Position numbers and translations under genes: made by a program | Source: a bacterium | Lineage (GTDB): Bacteria; Methylomirabilota; Methylomirabilia; Methylomirabilales; 2-02-FULL-66-22 | Length of the DNA: 64,000 nucleotides | NCBI GenBank assembly: GCA_029580855.1 | Contig: JAKPQH010000144.1 | Coordinates: forward strand, 1 to 64,000 | Reading direction: 5' to 3' | Notes under the pieces: generated by a model | Told to the model about the DNA's origin: nothing | Databases searched by the model: none | What the model saw: the letters and a program-made list of their open reading frames with translations, nothing else | Part shown: positions 1 through 8,749 of the stretch, piece after piece | Numbering within the stretch: position 1 is the first letter of the stretch | Layout of the letters: each line of letters opens with the position of its first letter

Positions 1-58
1 TAGGGCATGGGGCCTCCTTGGTAAAAGGAGGACCATACCCTGAGAACCGGTCGCCGGG

Positions 59-136
59 GTGGGGGAAAGGTTCTGAAAAACCGGGGGAATGGTTTTGAAA
101 AACTCAGCAGCTAGTGGGGGAAAGGTTCTGAAAAAT
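59..136. repeat. Three imperfect G-rich direct repeats
   Basis: Three copies of a motif GGGGGAA(A/T)GGTT(C/T)TGAAAAA lie at about 61-80, 83-101 and 117-135, two of them nearly identical. Just before them, at 12-30, is a small dyad (CCTCCTT / AAGGAGG). Multiple short terminal repeats of this kind occur at the ends of IS21-family elements, so this could be an element end cut off by the window start. No transposase is visible to support that. Confidence 0.5.
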
Positions 137-248
137 CACACGCGGGACCTTCGGCGAGCGCGAGAGATCGTCCGCCACGAACAATCGGGTTGCTTTCCGG
201 GGCGCCATAATCTAGACTGGTCGCGGACTGGTCGATGTGGAGGTGCTT

Positions 249-488
249 ATGGCTACGGTCGGTGCCTATGAAGCGAAAACGCACCTCACCAAACTGCTGG
301 AGCGTGTTGCCAAGGGTGAGAAGATTACGATCACCAAGCACGGCGTGCCTGTGGCGATCCTGCACCCCGCGGATGCCTCGAAAACGACGCCGGCGCGCGA
401 GATCATCGAGCAATTGAAACGGTTTCGACGCGGCCACCGCCTCGCTGGGCTCTCCCTCCGCGACCTGATCGAGGACGGGAGGCGCTGA
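249..488 (+). CDS. Phd/YefM-family antitoxin (type II TA)
   Basis: This 79-residue protein has the Phd/YefM N-terminal DNA-binding pattern: AKTHLTKLLERVAKG (helix), then EKITITKHGVPVAIL (strand-helix). The C-terminal half is basic and would wrap the toxin. The ATG at 249 is preferred because GGAGGT sits at 239-244; a start 12 nt upstream would lie inside that site. The gene overlaps the downstream PIN toxin by one base (TGATG), the usual coupled arrangement. In this family the antitoxin neutralises the toxin and autorepresses the operon. The G-rich repeats upstream could be part of the operator, but that is speculation. Confidence 0.85.
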   Translation: MATVGAYEAKTHLTKLLERVAKGEKITITKHGVPVAILHPADASKTTPAREIIEQLKRFRRGHRLAGLSLRDLIEDGRR

Positions 489-925
489 TGTCCGCCCGGT
501 TTGTGGTCGACAATTCCGTCGTTCTGGCGTGGTGCTTCGAGGACGAAGAAAGCAGTTACGCGGAGGCCGTCCTCGAACGCCTCGAATCCGCGGAGGCCGT
601 CGTGCCTGCCATCTGGCCTCTTGAGGTGGGCAACGGCCTGCTCGTGGCTGAAAGAAAAAAACGCCTCAGCCAGGCTGCTGTTGTCCGCTTTCTCGCACTT
701 GTGGGCGGTTTGCCCATCACCGTGGAGCAGGAATCCCCAGAACGGATGCTGAAGGAGATCGTGTCGCTTGCGCGGGAACACGCGCTGTCCACCTATGACG
801 CTTCGTACCTGGACCTCGCCATGCGCTGGGGTCTCCCCCTTGCCACCCAAGACACACGCCTTGCCAGAGCCGCGAACAAATGCAAAGTCCGAGTCTTTGA
901 CCCCGCCCGCAGCCGCGACGGTTGA
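488..925 (+). CDS. vapC: VapC-family PIN-domain toxin
   Basis: This 145-residue PIN-domain protein is a predicted Mg-dependent endoribonuclease. The acidic quartet is visible: D8 (VVDNS), E46 (WPLEVGN), D104/D109 (STYDASYLDLA) and D122 (ATQDTRL). Length and motif spacing are normal for VapC. The ATG shares one base with the antitoxin stop, so the two are translationally coupled. Nothing looks truncated. The target RNA cannot be told from sequence; relatives cut tRNA or rRNA. Confidence 0.88.
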   Translation: MSARFVVDNSVVLAWCFEDEESSYAEAVLERLESAEAVVPAIWPLEVGNGLLVAERKKRLSQAAVVRFLALVGGLPITVEQESPERMLKEIVSLAREHALSTYDASYLDLAMRWGLPLATQDTRLARAANKCKVRVFDPARSRDG

Positions 926-1296
926 CTCGCGCGACGGGTGCCTGCGGGAACCGTCCCGTCGGGAACACCCAGATCGTGATACTACGTTGGTGCGGAAACA
1001 ACTGGACTGGGGCGTCCGCTCCCACACGCGTGCCCTGTGGCGGGCAAAATGATGCATGCGGCGTCGCTCTGTGTTCGCTTCCCTGACATCAGCGGGATTC
1101 TGGATCCGCCTCCGGCGTCCGCGAGTGTTGTGAAGGGCGCCATTGCCGACCTCGCGGGGCTTTGGGCCCCGAGGGCGGGCGCTGCAGGCGTGGCGTTCCG
1201 GATTTCCGGCAACTCCACACGACATGCCGACCGGGAGGATGCTGAGCCCTGAGCGAGCAAGACGCGCGAGTCGACAGCGCAGATGGGTCGATATGC

Positions 1297-1318
1297 GTTG
1301 TACATGGTTCTGTACAAC
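1297..1318. promoter_or_regulatory. Perfect 8-bp inverted repeat, candidate operator
   Basis: GTTGTACA and TGTACAAC are separated by TGGTTC, giving a 22-bp perfect dyad in the 529-bp gap between vapC and yifB. It has no T-run, so it looks more like a repressor site than a terminator. It lies about 60 bp upstream of a weak TTGACG-N17 promoter-like sequence (1379-1407). The rest of the 926-1454 gap shows no convincing gene. Confidence 0.4.
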
Positions 1319-1454
1319 AGGAGGGAGCATGGTCAAGTCGGGATTCCCCGACGCGCGATGACGTGTGACGATTTTCCATTGACGCTGCGGGGCGGCCTGT
1401 GTTACCAAGCCTCCAGCCGTCCACGCGCTCCCACGCGATGACCGGAGGCGAACG

Positions 1455-2987
1455 ATGTTGGCCAAGGTCCTCTCCAGCGCCGTGCTTGGGGTGGACGCCT
1501 ACCTGGTGGCGGTGGAAGTCGATATCGCCCTCGGCCTCCCCACCTTCAACACCGTCGGCCTGCCGGATGTCGCCGTCAAGGAGAGCCGCGATCGCGTCAA
1601 GGCGGCGATCAAGAACTCCGGGTTCGAGTTTCCCGCCAAGCGCATCACGGTGAACCTGGCGCCGGCGGACATCAAGAAGGAAGGCGCCGCGTTCGACCTG
1701 CCCACGGCCATCGGCATCCTGGCGGCCGAGGAGCTGGTCCGGTCCGAGCGCTTGTCGGAGGTCGTCATCCTGGGCGAACTGTCGCTGGACGGCTCGGTCC
1801 GGCCGATCCGCGGCGCGCTGTCCATGGCGGTCGCGGTCCGCGAGGCCAACCTGGCCGGCCTCCTCGTCCCGGTCGAGAACGCCCCCGAGGCCGCGGTGGT
1901 GGACGGCGTGGCGGTGTACGGGGTCGCAAGCCTGCAGCACGCCGTGGCCCTCCTGAACGGGGAGCAGACCCCCGCCCCGACCCGCGTCGACATGGACGCC
2001 ACCTTCGCCGTCTCCGCGGACTACGGGGTGGACTTCAGCGACGTGAAGGGGCAAGAGCACGCCAAGCGCGCGCTGGAGATCGCCGCCGCCGGCGGCCACA
2101 ACATCCTGCTGATTGGCCCGCCGGGGTCCGGGAAGACGATGCTGGCCCGGCGCCTCCCCACCATCCTCCCGACCCTCTCGCTCGAGGAGGCCATCGCCAC
2201 CACCAAGATCCATTCCATCTGTGGGCTCTTGTCTTCCGGCCAGGCGCTCTTGGCGACCCGGCCCTTCCGGGCGCCGCACCACACGATCTCGGATGCCGGC
2301 CTCATCGGCGGCGGGAACATCCCGCGGCCCGGCGAGGTGAGCCTGGCGCACCACGGCGTCCTGTTCCTGGACGAGCTGCCCGAGTTCAAGCGGCACGTCC
2401 TGGAGGTCCTGCGGCAGCCGCTCGAGGACGGCCAGGTGACCATCGCCCGCGCCGTCTCCTCTTTGACCTATCCGGCGCGGTTCATGCTCGCCGCCGCCAT
2501 GAACCCGTGCCCGTGCGGCTACGCCACCGATCCCACCAAAGAGTGCTCGTGCACGCCGCTCCAGATCCAACGGTATCTCGCGCGCATTTCCGGACCGCTC
2601 CTGGACCGCATCGATATCCATATCGACGTCCCGCCGCTCAAGCACCGCGAGCTGAGCGGGGATCCCTCGGGCGAGCCGTCGTCCGCGATTCGCGAGCGCG
2701 TCGGACGGGCGCGGCGGCTGCAGCAAGAGCGCTTCCGCCGCAGCAAGGCATACTGCAACGCGCACATGAGCACACGGCAGATCCGGAAGCATTGCCAGGT
2801 GGAGGGCGAGGCGAAGAACCTGCTGGAAATGGCGATGGATCGACTGGGCCTGTCCGCCCGCGCCTATGACCGGATCCTGAAGGTGGCGCGGACCATCGCC
2901 GACATCGAAGGGGCGGAAAACATCCAGCCGGAGCACATTGCCGAGGCGATCCAGTACCGATCCCTGGACCGCGGGCCGCGCCGCTGA
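1455..2987 (+). CDS. YifB/ComM family Mg-chelatase-like AAA+ ATPase
   Basis: The 510-residue protein has full family length. An N-terminal ChlI (S5-like) domain covers roughly residues 20-160. The AAA+ module has Walker A GPPGSGKT at 221-228, the Walker B-like LFLDELPEF, and a Cys cluster (CPCGY...CSC) before the sensor segment [10 protein letters not shown] Mg_chelatase_C helical domain follows. The ATG at 1455 has GGAGG 9 nt upstream. In Vibrio and Haemophilus the orthologue ComM is a hexameric branch-migration helicase that helps integrate donor DNA during transformation; many non-competent bacteria carry it too. No other competence gene is in the window. Confidence 0.93.
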   Translation: MLAKVLSSAVLGVDAYLVAVEVDIALGLPTFNTVGLPDVAVKESRDRVKAAIKNSGFEFPAKRITVNLAPADIKKEGAAFDLPTAIGILAAEELVRSERLSEVVILGELSLDGSVRPIRGALSMAVAVREANLAGLLVPVENAPEAAVVDGVAVYGVASLQHAVALLNGEQTPAPTRVDMDATFAVSADYGVDFSDVKGQEHAKRALEIAAAGGHNILLIGPPGSGKTMLARRLPTILPTLSLEEAIATTKIHSICGLLSSGQALLATRPFRAPHHTISDAGLIGGGNIPRPGEVSLAHHGVLFLDELPEFKRHVLEVLRQPLEDGQVTIARAVSSLTYPARFMLAAAMNPCPCGYATDPTKECSCTPLQIQRYLARISGPLLDRIDIHIDVPPLKHRELSGDPSGEPSSAIRERVGRARRLQQERFRRSKAYCNAHMSTRQIRKHCQVEGEAKNLLEMAMDRLGLSARAYDRILKVARTIADIEGAENIQPEHIAEAIQYRSLDRGPRR

Positions 2988-3070
2988 ACCGCGGGTCGGC
3001 GCGCGGCAGGGACGGCGGGGATGGAGAAGCCCCTGCGAACGCCTACGGCCGACACGGGAGAGTGGCAGCC

Positions 3071-3463
3071 ATGACTACCCGAGAGCGCGAGGAGATCCCT
3101 CGGACACACCCCCGCCTGCCGGTCAGCATTCCCGTTCAGGTGCAGATCACGCACGCCTGGGAAGGGAGCACGCGCACGTCGAGGTTCGGCAGCCTTTTCA
3201 ACGTCAGCCGGGGAGGCGCCGGGCTCGCCATGTCCTGGGTCGTCCCGCCGCGGACGCGCTTCGCGATCATGGTGCCCGCCGCCCGGGCCGACCTTCGGCT
3301 CCTGGCGGAGGTCGTGTGGACTTCGCTCACACCCGGCCGTGACCCCGAATTCGCCGTGTACGGGCTGCGCTGGATCGAGTACCTCTCCGGGCAGAGTCTG
3401 GAGGCCATGCTGCCCTCGGCAGGACGGCAGGAGCGCGAGGCGCCCCCGGCTCCGGGCGTTTGA
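3071..3463 (+). CDS. PilZ-domain protein (c-di-GMP receptor)
   Basis: This single-domain PilZ protein has about 130 residues. Both ligand motifs are present: RxxxR in RTHPRL near the N-terminus and N-x-S-x-x-G in NVSRGGAGL, followed by the beta-barrel strands ending at YGLRWIEYL. It should bind cyclic di-GMP and act by binding a partner, since no output domain is fused. ATG 3071 is chosen over GTG 3062 because the purine-rich ribosome site directly abuts the GTG. It follows yifB by 83 bp, with smpB downstream; no functional link is evident. Confidence 0.82.
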   Translation: MTTREREEIPRTHPRLPVSIPVQVQITHAWEGSTRTSRFGSLFNVSRGGAGLAMSWVVPPRTRFAIMVPAARADLRLLAEVVWTSLTPGRDPEFAVYGLRWIEYLSGQSLEAMLPSAGRQEREAPPAPGV

Positions 3464-3485
3464 CCCGCTGCCCGCAGGATTTCGC

Positions 3486-3514
3486 TTGTGGCGCGGCGGG
3501 CGTTTGAATAAAGT
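3486..3514 (+). promoter_or_regulatory. smpB promoter (leaderless transcript likely)
   Basis: TTGTGG, a 17-bp spacer and TAAAGT end only 8 nt before the smpB ATG at 3523. Transcription would begin at or within 2 nt of the start codon. No Shine-Dalgarno sequence is present in the interval. Confidence 0.5.
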
Positions 3515-3522
3515 CCTATCTC

Positions 3523-4029
3523 ATGTCACAGCGAGCCAGAGGGACGCCGGGCCGCTCCGGAAAGGCGAAGACGCTCTGCACGAACCGGAAGGCCCGGTAC
3601 GACTATCACATCGAGGAGACCTACGAGACGGGCATCGCCCTGCTCGGGAGCGAGGTGAAATCCATCCGGCAGGGGCGGGCCAACCTGCGCGACAGCTACG
3701 CCGCGGTGGACCGCGGCGAATTGTTCCTCCACAACTGCCACATCAGCCCCTACGAGCAGGCCGGCCAGTTCGCGCCGGACCCGCTGCGGCCGCGCAAGCT
3801 GCTGATGCACCGCGCCGAGATCGAGCGGCTGATCGGGAAGGTGGAGCAGAAAGGGCTCACGCTGGTGCCGCTGAGCCTGTACCTCAAGGGCCCCCGCGTA
3901 AAGGTGAGCCTGGCATTGGTCCGGGGCAAGCGGGAGTACGACCGACGGGAAGACATCAAGGCGCGCGAGGCGGACCGGGAGGTGGCGCGCATGTCCCGCG
4001 GCCGAGCCAACCGTGCCGTCGAGGCCTGA
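3523..4029 (+). CDS. smpB: SsrA-binding protein SmpB
   Basis: SmpB of 168 residues binds tmRNA and delivers it to stalled ribosomes. The OB-fold core is complete: NRKARYDYHIEETYETGIALLGSEVKSIR, then NLRDSYA, then FLHNCHISPYEQA. The basic C-terminal tail (REDIKAREADREVARMSRG) enters the mRNA channel in known structures. The ATG at 3523 is the natural start, although it has no ribosome-binding site; the -10 box lies 8 nt upstream, so the message is probably leaderless. Its RNA partner ssrA is encoded about 3.5 kb downstream on the same strand. Confidence 0.96.
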   Translation: MSQRARGTPGRSGKAKTLCTNRKARYDYHIEETYETGIALLGSEVKSIRQGRANLRDSYAAVDRGELFLHNCHISPYEQAGQFAPDPLRPRKLLMHRAEIERLIGKVEQKGLTLVPLSLYLKGPRVKVSLALVRGKREYDRREDIKAREADREVARMSRGRANRAVEA

Positions 4030-4046
4030 GCGAGAGCCGCGAATTT

Positions 4047-4078
4047 CACCACGAAGGCACGAAGGCATCAAGCAGGTT
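4047..4078. repeat. Short tandem ACGAAGG-type intergenic repeat
   Basis: Just after smpB the sequence reads CACGAAGGCACGAAGGC, a tandem octamer. Related low-complexity octamers (CTTGGCGG / CTTGGCGT types) occur after ssrA at about 8044-8069 and before the activase gene at about 52968-52985. The function is unknown. Confidence 0.45.
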
Positions 4079-4234
4079 AGGATGAGACGAATCAAGTGTC
4101 GGAAACGGCACGTGCCATTCTGGGAGGGCGGCCGGGCCATTTCCGTGAAAGACAGGCCCTGTATTTCTTGATGCGTTGGCGACTTCGTGGTGGCGCTTTT
4201 TTGCACGGCGGCCGACGGTCGCAAGGGAGTTCCG

Positions 4235-4987
4235 ATGAAGATCGCAGTCCATCTCGATCCGGACGTGATGGCCAAAAAGGCGGCCGAGCGCGCGACGCAG
4301 ATCCTTCGTGACGCGATCGAGCGACGTGGGACGGCGGCGTTCGTGGCCGCCACGGGGGCATCGCAGTTCAACTTTCTGAAGCATCTGGTGGCCGCGCCCG
4401 GCATCGCGTGGGAGCGGACGGCGATGTTTCACCTGGACGAGTACATCGGCATGCCCGCGGATCACCCGGCAAGCTTTCGCCGGTATCTGCGGGAACGTCT
4501 GACGAGCAAAGTGCCCATTGGGGCCGTGCACTTCATCGCGGGCGACGCGCCCGATCTTGCGGCGGAGCTGGATCGGCTGAACCGGGCCATCGCGTCCAGC
4601 GCGATCGACGCCGCGTTCGTGGGCATCGGGGAAAACGGGCACCTGGCGTTCAATGATCCGCCCGCGGACTTTGCCACCGAGGTTCCCTACATCGTCGTCC
4701 AGCTGGACGATGCCTGCCGGCGGCAGCAGTTCGGCGAGGGGTGGTTCAAGACGCTCGACGATGTTCCCCGTCGAGCCATCTCCATGACGGTGCGGCAGAT
4801 CATGAAGGCGGCGCACATCATCTGCACGGTTCCCGAGAAGCGGAAGGCCCGGGCCGTCAAGGCCTGTCTGGAGGGTGAGATCGGGCCGATGTTTCCCGCC
4901 TCGATTCTGCGGACGCACCCGTCCTGCCATCTGTTCCTCGACAAGGAATCCGCCGGCCTGCTGAGGCCGGCCACCTTGGCCGGCTGA
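4235..4987 (+). CDS. nagB: Glucosamine-6-phosphate deaminase (NagB/SgcQ-like isomerase)
   Basis: The 250-residue protein converts glucosamine-6-phosphate to fructose-6-phosphate and ammonia. The catalytic motifs are clear: FHLDEYIG, with the proton-transfer Asp, and GIGENGHLAFNDP, with the ring-opening His. The N-terminal phosphate loop (AATGASQFNFLK) departs slightly from the usual TGxTP. ATG 4235 is preceded by AAGGGAG; an upstream in-frame start at 4187 would add 16 unconserved residues. A GC-rich hairpin covers the stop codon. No N-acetylglucosamine deacetylase or transporter lies nearby, so the gene seems to work alone here. Confidence 0.88.
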   Translation: MKIAVHLDPDVMAKKAAERATQILRDAIERRGTAAFVAATGASQFNFLKHLVAAPGIAWERTAMFHLDEYIGMPADHPASFRRYLRERLTSKVPIGAVHFIAGDAPDLAAELDRLNRAIASSAIDAAFVGIGENGHLAFNDPPADFATEVPYIVVQLDDACRRQQFGEGWFKTLDDVPRRAISMTVRQIMKAAHIICTVPEKRKARAVKACLEGEIGPMFPASILRTHPSCHLFLDKESAGLLRPATLAG

Positions 4988-5091
4988 AAGACGAACCGCG
5001 AGGCTCGGCGGATCTCCGTCGCGGTTGGGGACGCGGTCCGGCGTTTGGCTCGCCTGGAGTGGCCCGGCAGAATGCGTTCGTCCGCGACCAG

Positions 5092-6426
5092 CTACATGCC
5101 GGGCGCCGAGAGCCAGCGCGCCGTGCGCAGCAGCCGGGCGTCGTCGTACCGGCGGCCCACGAGCTGCACGCCCAGCGGCAGGCCCTCCGGACCCCGCAGG
5201 AGCGGCAGGGCGAGCGTGGGGAGACCGCACAACGTCCAGATGGTGCAGAAGATGGGATTCCCGGTGGAGGCGAGACCGGCCGGGGCCTCGCCCGTTGTGG
5301 CCGGCGTGAGAATGGCGTCGTATCGCGCGAAGATCCCTTCGAGCGCCCGAACGAAACCCGGCACCTGCTCTACGGCGCGCCGGTAGTCGGTGGCGAGTGT
5401 GCGCTGACCGCGTTCGATCATCGTCCGCAGCGTCGGGGTGAGCAGGTCCTTGCCCCGCGCGTATTCGGCGGCAAAGCTATGCGCCAGATCGGCCTCCATG
5501 ATCGTGCGGTGAATCGTGGCGGCTTCGGCGAATACCGACGGCAACTCCACCTCGTCCACGCCGTCGAGGGCGCCCGCGAACCCCGCGAAGATCGCGCGCG
5601 CCGTGGCGTCCGCCTGTTCCCAGAACGGGGTCTTCACGAACGCAAGACGCGGTCGGGACGGGGGCTCCGCGCCGGCCGCCTCCAGGAAGTGGGGCTGCGT
5701 CTGGGCGCGCATGTCGGGGTCCCGATCGTCGAGGACCATGAGGACGTCCGCCAGCAGCGCCGCGTCCTCGACCGTGCGCCCGAACACGCCGACCTGATCC
5801 AGGGGCCTCGACTGCCGAAGGGCGCCGCTGCGCGAGATCAGGCCGTAGGTCGGCTTGTATCCCACGACGCCGCAGTACGCCGCCGGCCGAATGACCGATC
5901 CGTTGGTCTGCGAGCCAAGAGCCAGGGGGACCATCTCGGCGGCGACGGCCGCGGCGGAGCCGCTGGAGGATCCGCCGGGCGTGTGGTCCGGGTTGTGGGG
6001 ATTCCTCGTCTTGCCGGGGCCGTAGACGGCGAGTTCCGTGGTCACCGTTTTCCCGAGGATCACCGCGCCCGCGGCCCGGAGCAGCGTGACCACCGTCGCG
6101 TCCTCCGCCGGCCGTCGTCCGGCATGGAGAACCGTGCCGTTCTCCGTCGGCATGTCGGCGGTGTCGAAGATGTCTTTGACGCCCACCGGCAGACCGTGGA
6201 GCGGGCCGAGTGACGTATGCTCCGCCAGCATCCGATCCCGATCGCGTGCTTGGGCGAGGGCGCGGTCCGGGTCGAGGAACGCCCATGCCTCGACACGGGG
6301 CTCGACGGCACGGATCCGATCCAGGCACGCCCGCACGAGTGCCATGCACGTAATCTCACGCCGGCGAATCCCCTCCAGCGCTTGACGGGCGCTCAGCGAG
6401 AACAATCGGCTCATCGCGACCCTCAT
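5092..6426 (-). CDS. Amidase signature family hydrolase (GatA/AtzF-like)
   Basis: This amidase-signature enzyme has about 444 residues and uses a Ser-cisSer-Lys triad. The Lys lies in LPVGVKDIFDT, and the two serines lie in PGGSSSGSAAAVAAEMVPLALGSQTNGS. The C-terminal part (GLPTLALPL, GLPLGVQLVGRRYDD) is typical of the family. No GatB or GatC is present, so it is probably a catabolic amidase, not the tRNA amidotransferase subunit. The ATG at 6426 is taken as start; ATG 6414 is equally possible, since the four extra residues carry no conserved motif. It is transcribed divergently from the downstream aldolase gene. Confidence 0.85.
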   Translation of the reverse strand: MRVAMSRLFSLSARQALEGIRRREITCMALVRACLDRIRAVEPRVEAWAFLDPDRALAQARDRDRMLAEHTSLGPLHGLPVGVKDIFDTADMPTENGTVLHAGRRPAEDATVVTLLRAAGAVILGKTVTTELAVYGPGKTRNPHNPDHTPGGSSSGSAAAVAAEMVPLALGSQTNGSVIRPAAYCGVVGYKPTYGLISRSGALRQSRPLDQVGVFGRTVEDAALLADVLMVLDDRDPDMRAQTQPHFLEAAGAEPPSRPRLAFVKTPFWEQADATARAIFAGFAGALDGVDEVELPSVFAEAATIHRTIMEADLAHSFAAEYARGKDLLTPTLRTMIERGQRTLATDYRRAVEQVPGFVRALEGIFARYDAILTPATTGEAPAGLASTGNPIFCTIWTLCGLPTLALPLLRGPEGLPLGVQLVGRRYDDARLLRTARWLSAPGM

Positions 6427-6541
6427 GGAACGATCGGATGCACGGCGACGACGGCACGCGGCCCGTGGCCGCGATAGACAGATACCGCAAGCGGTGGCAG
6501 GCGTCAAGAGCCTCCCGCGCCTATCCAAACGATGGGACACA

Positions 6542-6550
6542 TGCTATACT
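6542..6550 (+). promoter_or_regulatory. Extended -10 promoter for the aldolase gene
   Basis: TGC followed directly by TATACT is a good extended -10 element. Transcription would start near 6557, about 33 nt before the ATG at 6590, with GGAGG at 6580-6584. No good -35 box is seen, which suits the extended -10 type. Confidence 0.5.
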
Positions 6551-6589
6551 TCGCCTACGGTTCAACCATTCATCTTCGAGGAGGCTTTG

Positions 6590-7486
6590 ATGGCGAAGAA
6601 AGTTTCCATGGCCGGCATCTTCCCCCCGATCCCGACGCCGTTCGATGCAGCGGAGGAGCTGGACCTCAAGGCGCTGGCCGGCAACATCGAGAAGTGGAAC
6701 AAGACGCCGATCCATGGGTACGTGGTGCTGGGGTCCAACGGGGAGATGACCTACCTGTCGGAGGCAGAGAAGCTCCAAGTCTACGAGACGGCGCGGAAGC
6801 ACATCCCGTCGAGCAAACTCATGATGGCCGGGTGCGGCTGCGAGTCGACCCACAGCAGCATCCAGCTCACGAAGAAGGCGGCGGCCATCGGGGCGGACGT
6901 GGCGCTCTTTATCAGTCCGTGTTACTACAAGTCCAAGATGGACAATGCGGCCCTCGCGGACTATTACACGCGCCTCGCGGACGCCTCCCCGATCCCGGTG
7001 AGCGTCTACAATTTCCCGGCCAACACCGGGCTCGACATGTCGGCGGAGCTGATCGTCAAGCTGTCGCAGCACCCGAACATCGCCGGTGTGAAGGACAGCG
7101 GCGGCAACGTCGTCAAGATGGGCGAGATCATCAAGAACGTCAGGCCCGATTTTCAGGTGCTGGCCGGCTCTGCCGGGTTTCTGTATCCGGCGCTGTGCCT
7201 GGGGGCGGTGGGCGGCGTCCTGGCGCTGGCGAACATCGCGCCGCAGCAGTGTTGCGACATCCTCGCGTTCGCGAAGGCGGGGAAGCACGAGGACGCGCGG
7301 CAGATCCAGCTCCGGATGATCGCGCCCAACACGGCGGTCACGGCGGGCTTCGGTGTGGCCGGTCTGAAGGCCGCCATGGACATGCTGGGGATGGTGGGCG
7401 GCAAGCCGCGGAGCCCGATGCAGCCGCTCGGCGAGGAGCAGAAGGCGAAGCTCAAGGGGATCTTGAAGGAAGCAGGCATATTGTAA
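6590..7486 (+). CDS. Dihydrodipicolinate synthase family aldolase (HOGA-like)
   Basis: The 298-residue class I aldolase has the DapA TIM-barrel fold. The Schiff-base Lys is in GVKDSGGN, the catalytic Tyr in YNFPANTG, and the substrate loop in LGSNGEMTYLSEAE. The GSNGE variant and the lack of dap neighbours suggest a 2-keto-acid lyase, such as 4-hydroxy-2-oxoglutarate aldolase, over lysine biosynthesis; that is inference. The start at 6590 has GGAGG 5 nt upstream, and the longer in-frame ORF upstream lacks conserved sequence. The stop is followed by a short AGCAGTCAGC-type tandem repeat, then ssrA. Confidence 0.85.
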   Translation: MAKKVSMAGIFPPIPTPFDAAEELDLKALAGNIEKWNKTPIHGYVVLGSNGEMTYLSEAEKLQVYETARKHIPSSKLMMAGCGCESTHSSIQLTKKAAAIGADVALFISPCYYKSKMDNAALADYYTRLADASPIPVSVYNFPANTGLDMSAELIVKLSQHPNIAGVKDSGGNVVKMGEIIKNVRPDFQVLAGSAGFLYPALCLGAVGGVLALANIAPQQCCDILAFAKAGKHEDARQIQLRMIAPNTAVTAGFGVAGLKAAMDMLGMVGGKPRSPMQPLGEEQKAKLKGILKEAGIL

Positions 7487-7557
7487 AGCAGTCAGCAGTC
7501 AGCACTCAGCCATCAGCGGGGTGCTGCCAGCTGCAGGCTGCCCGCTGTTCTTTCAAA

Positions 7558-7908
7558 GGGGGTGAAACGGTTTCGACGGGGACAAGGGGGTAAAGGCGGC
7601 ATGCCGAGTCCCCACCGGCTCGTAAAAGGTGGGAAAAACACAACTGCCAATTCCGAATTGGCCCTCGCTGCCTAACTAGCAGCGACGTCCTCCTCACCTC
7701 GTCTGCCGGGTGAGATCAGGGCGTCAGACAGGCAGGCTAGGCTTGCCGATCCCGGCCCGGGGTCGGCCGGATGAAAACCAACGGGCTGGTCGTCGAGAGC
7801 CCCGCCGGAAGGGCCGCTCGGCGACGAGACCACAACGGCCGGCTACGCATGTAGATGCCTTTACCGACAGGTTCTCGGACGGGGGTTCGACTCCCCCCAC
7901 CTCCACCA
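7558..7908 (+). ncRNA. ssrA: tmRNA (ssrA)
   Basis: This 351-nt tmRNA rescues stalled ribosomes. The 5' end GGGGGTGAAACGGTTTCGAC and the 3' end GGGGGTTCGACTCCCCCCACCTCCACCA form the tRNA-like domain; GGGGGTG pairs with CACCTCC, including the usual G-U pair, and CCA is encoded. The tag frame probably begins at the GGG codon at 7631 and ends at TAA 7673-7675, giving GKNTTANSELALAA after the tmRNA-borne alanine. The ALAA end is the classical ClpXP/ClpAP degron. The exact resume codon is inferred. SmpB is encoded upstream at 3523. Confidence 0.96.
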
Positions 7909-7924
7909 ACTAACCGCGGTGTCG

Positions 7925-7983
7925 AACTCGTCGGCGGAACCCTTTACTTTTGAAAGAGTTCCAATGACGAGTTTGGCTTTTCA
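7925..7983 (+). terminator. ssrA terminator hairpin
   Basis: A long interrupted stem starts 16 nt after the tmRNA CCA: AACTCGTC pairs with GACGAGTT, GGAAC with GTTCC, and CTTT with AAAG. It is followed by TGGCTTTTC. The position and T-run fit an intrinsic terminator for ssrA. Confidence 0.55.
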
Positions 7984-8169
7984 GGCGGCGCCGATCGAAG
8001 AAGATTTCGAGTCCTGAGTTCTTGAGATAAATAGCCGTACGGGTCTTGGCGGTCTTGGCGTGCTTGGCGAGAGAACCGCAGCGTGTCGTTTTGTAGACAT
8101 GGGAGCGCAGAACATGGGAAGTCCCATCGCGCCGTGTCGGACCACGACACAAGAGTCAGGGGGCGAGCC

Positions 8170-8613
8170 ATGAAGAGCGTGCGCAGGAGTACGCGACACC
8201 GGGTCCGTCTCTGCGGCCTCGTCCTCATGCTCGGCCTGTGGTTGTGGGGCCTCGGGTCGGCCAGTGCCGAGCCCTCTGCCGAGTGCCGCGCGCTCGCAGT
8301 TCGGTTCGGCGCGGCGGTGTACAAGCTGGATGTTGGGGCGCTGGCGGGGTTGATCGCGTGCGTCAGTGCCGAGCTGGAGGACCGTACGGGTAGCGTCGCG
8401 GTGGCTCCACCCGCACCGCCGACACCACCGCCCCCACCATCGCCCGCACTGCCTCCCACGCCGCCTCCCCCTGCGCCGGCACCAACACGGCCGCCGCCCC
8501 CGCCGGCACCGACCCCGCCGCCGCCCGAGGCGCGAATCAGTTCCTTCACCCAGACGTGGCCGTCAGCACAACCGTGGGGAACGGATTGGCCTAAGCAAGG
8601 GTTCGGGGACTAA
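8170..8613 (+). CDS. Small secreted protein with proline-rich tail
   Basis: This 147-residue hypothetical protein is probably exported. A Sec signal (LCGLVLMLGLWLWGLGSASA, cleavage near residue 33) is followed by a short region with two Cys (SAECRALAVRF, GLIACVSAELE). A roughly 45-residue stretch of almost only Pro, Ala and Thr follows, then a short Trp-containing tail (TWPSAQPWGTDWPKQGFGD). Pro-rich tails often span peptidoglycan. ATG 8170 is chosen because it begins the signal peptide. I recognise no family. The gene stands alone between the ssrA terminator and the hairpin at 8788. Confidence 0.6.
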   Translation: MKSVRRSTRHRVRLCGLVLMLGLWLWGLGSASAEPSAECRALAVRFGAAVYKLDVGALAGLIACVSAELEDRTGSVAVAPPAPPTPPPPPSPALPPTPPPPAPAPTRPPPPPAPTPPPPEARISSFTQTWPSAQPWGTDWPKQGFGD

Positions 8614-8749
8614 TGCACCCATGACCACCACGCCATTCGTCATGCGGCTGTGAGCGTGGGCGAGCGGGTGGAGTGAGGACTAAGGCACAAGTACGCACGA
8701 GCAGGCGACCCGCGTTCGCTGCTCCTGAAAACGCCTATGCGAGAACGCC

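Noticed and set aside
266-1465. Long minus-strand ORF over the toxin-antitoxin genes
   Set aside because: It is a shadow frame: the plus-strand genes have motifs, ribosome sites and coupling, the minus frame has none.
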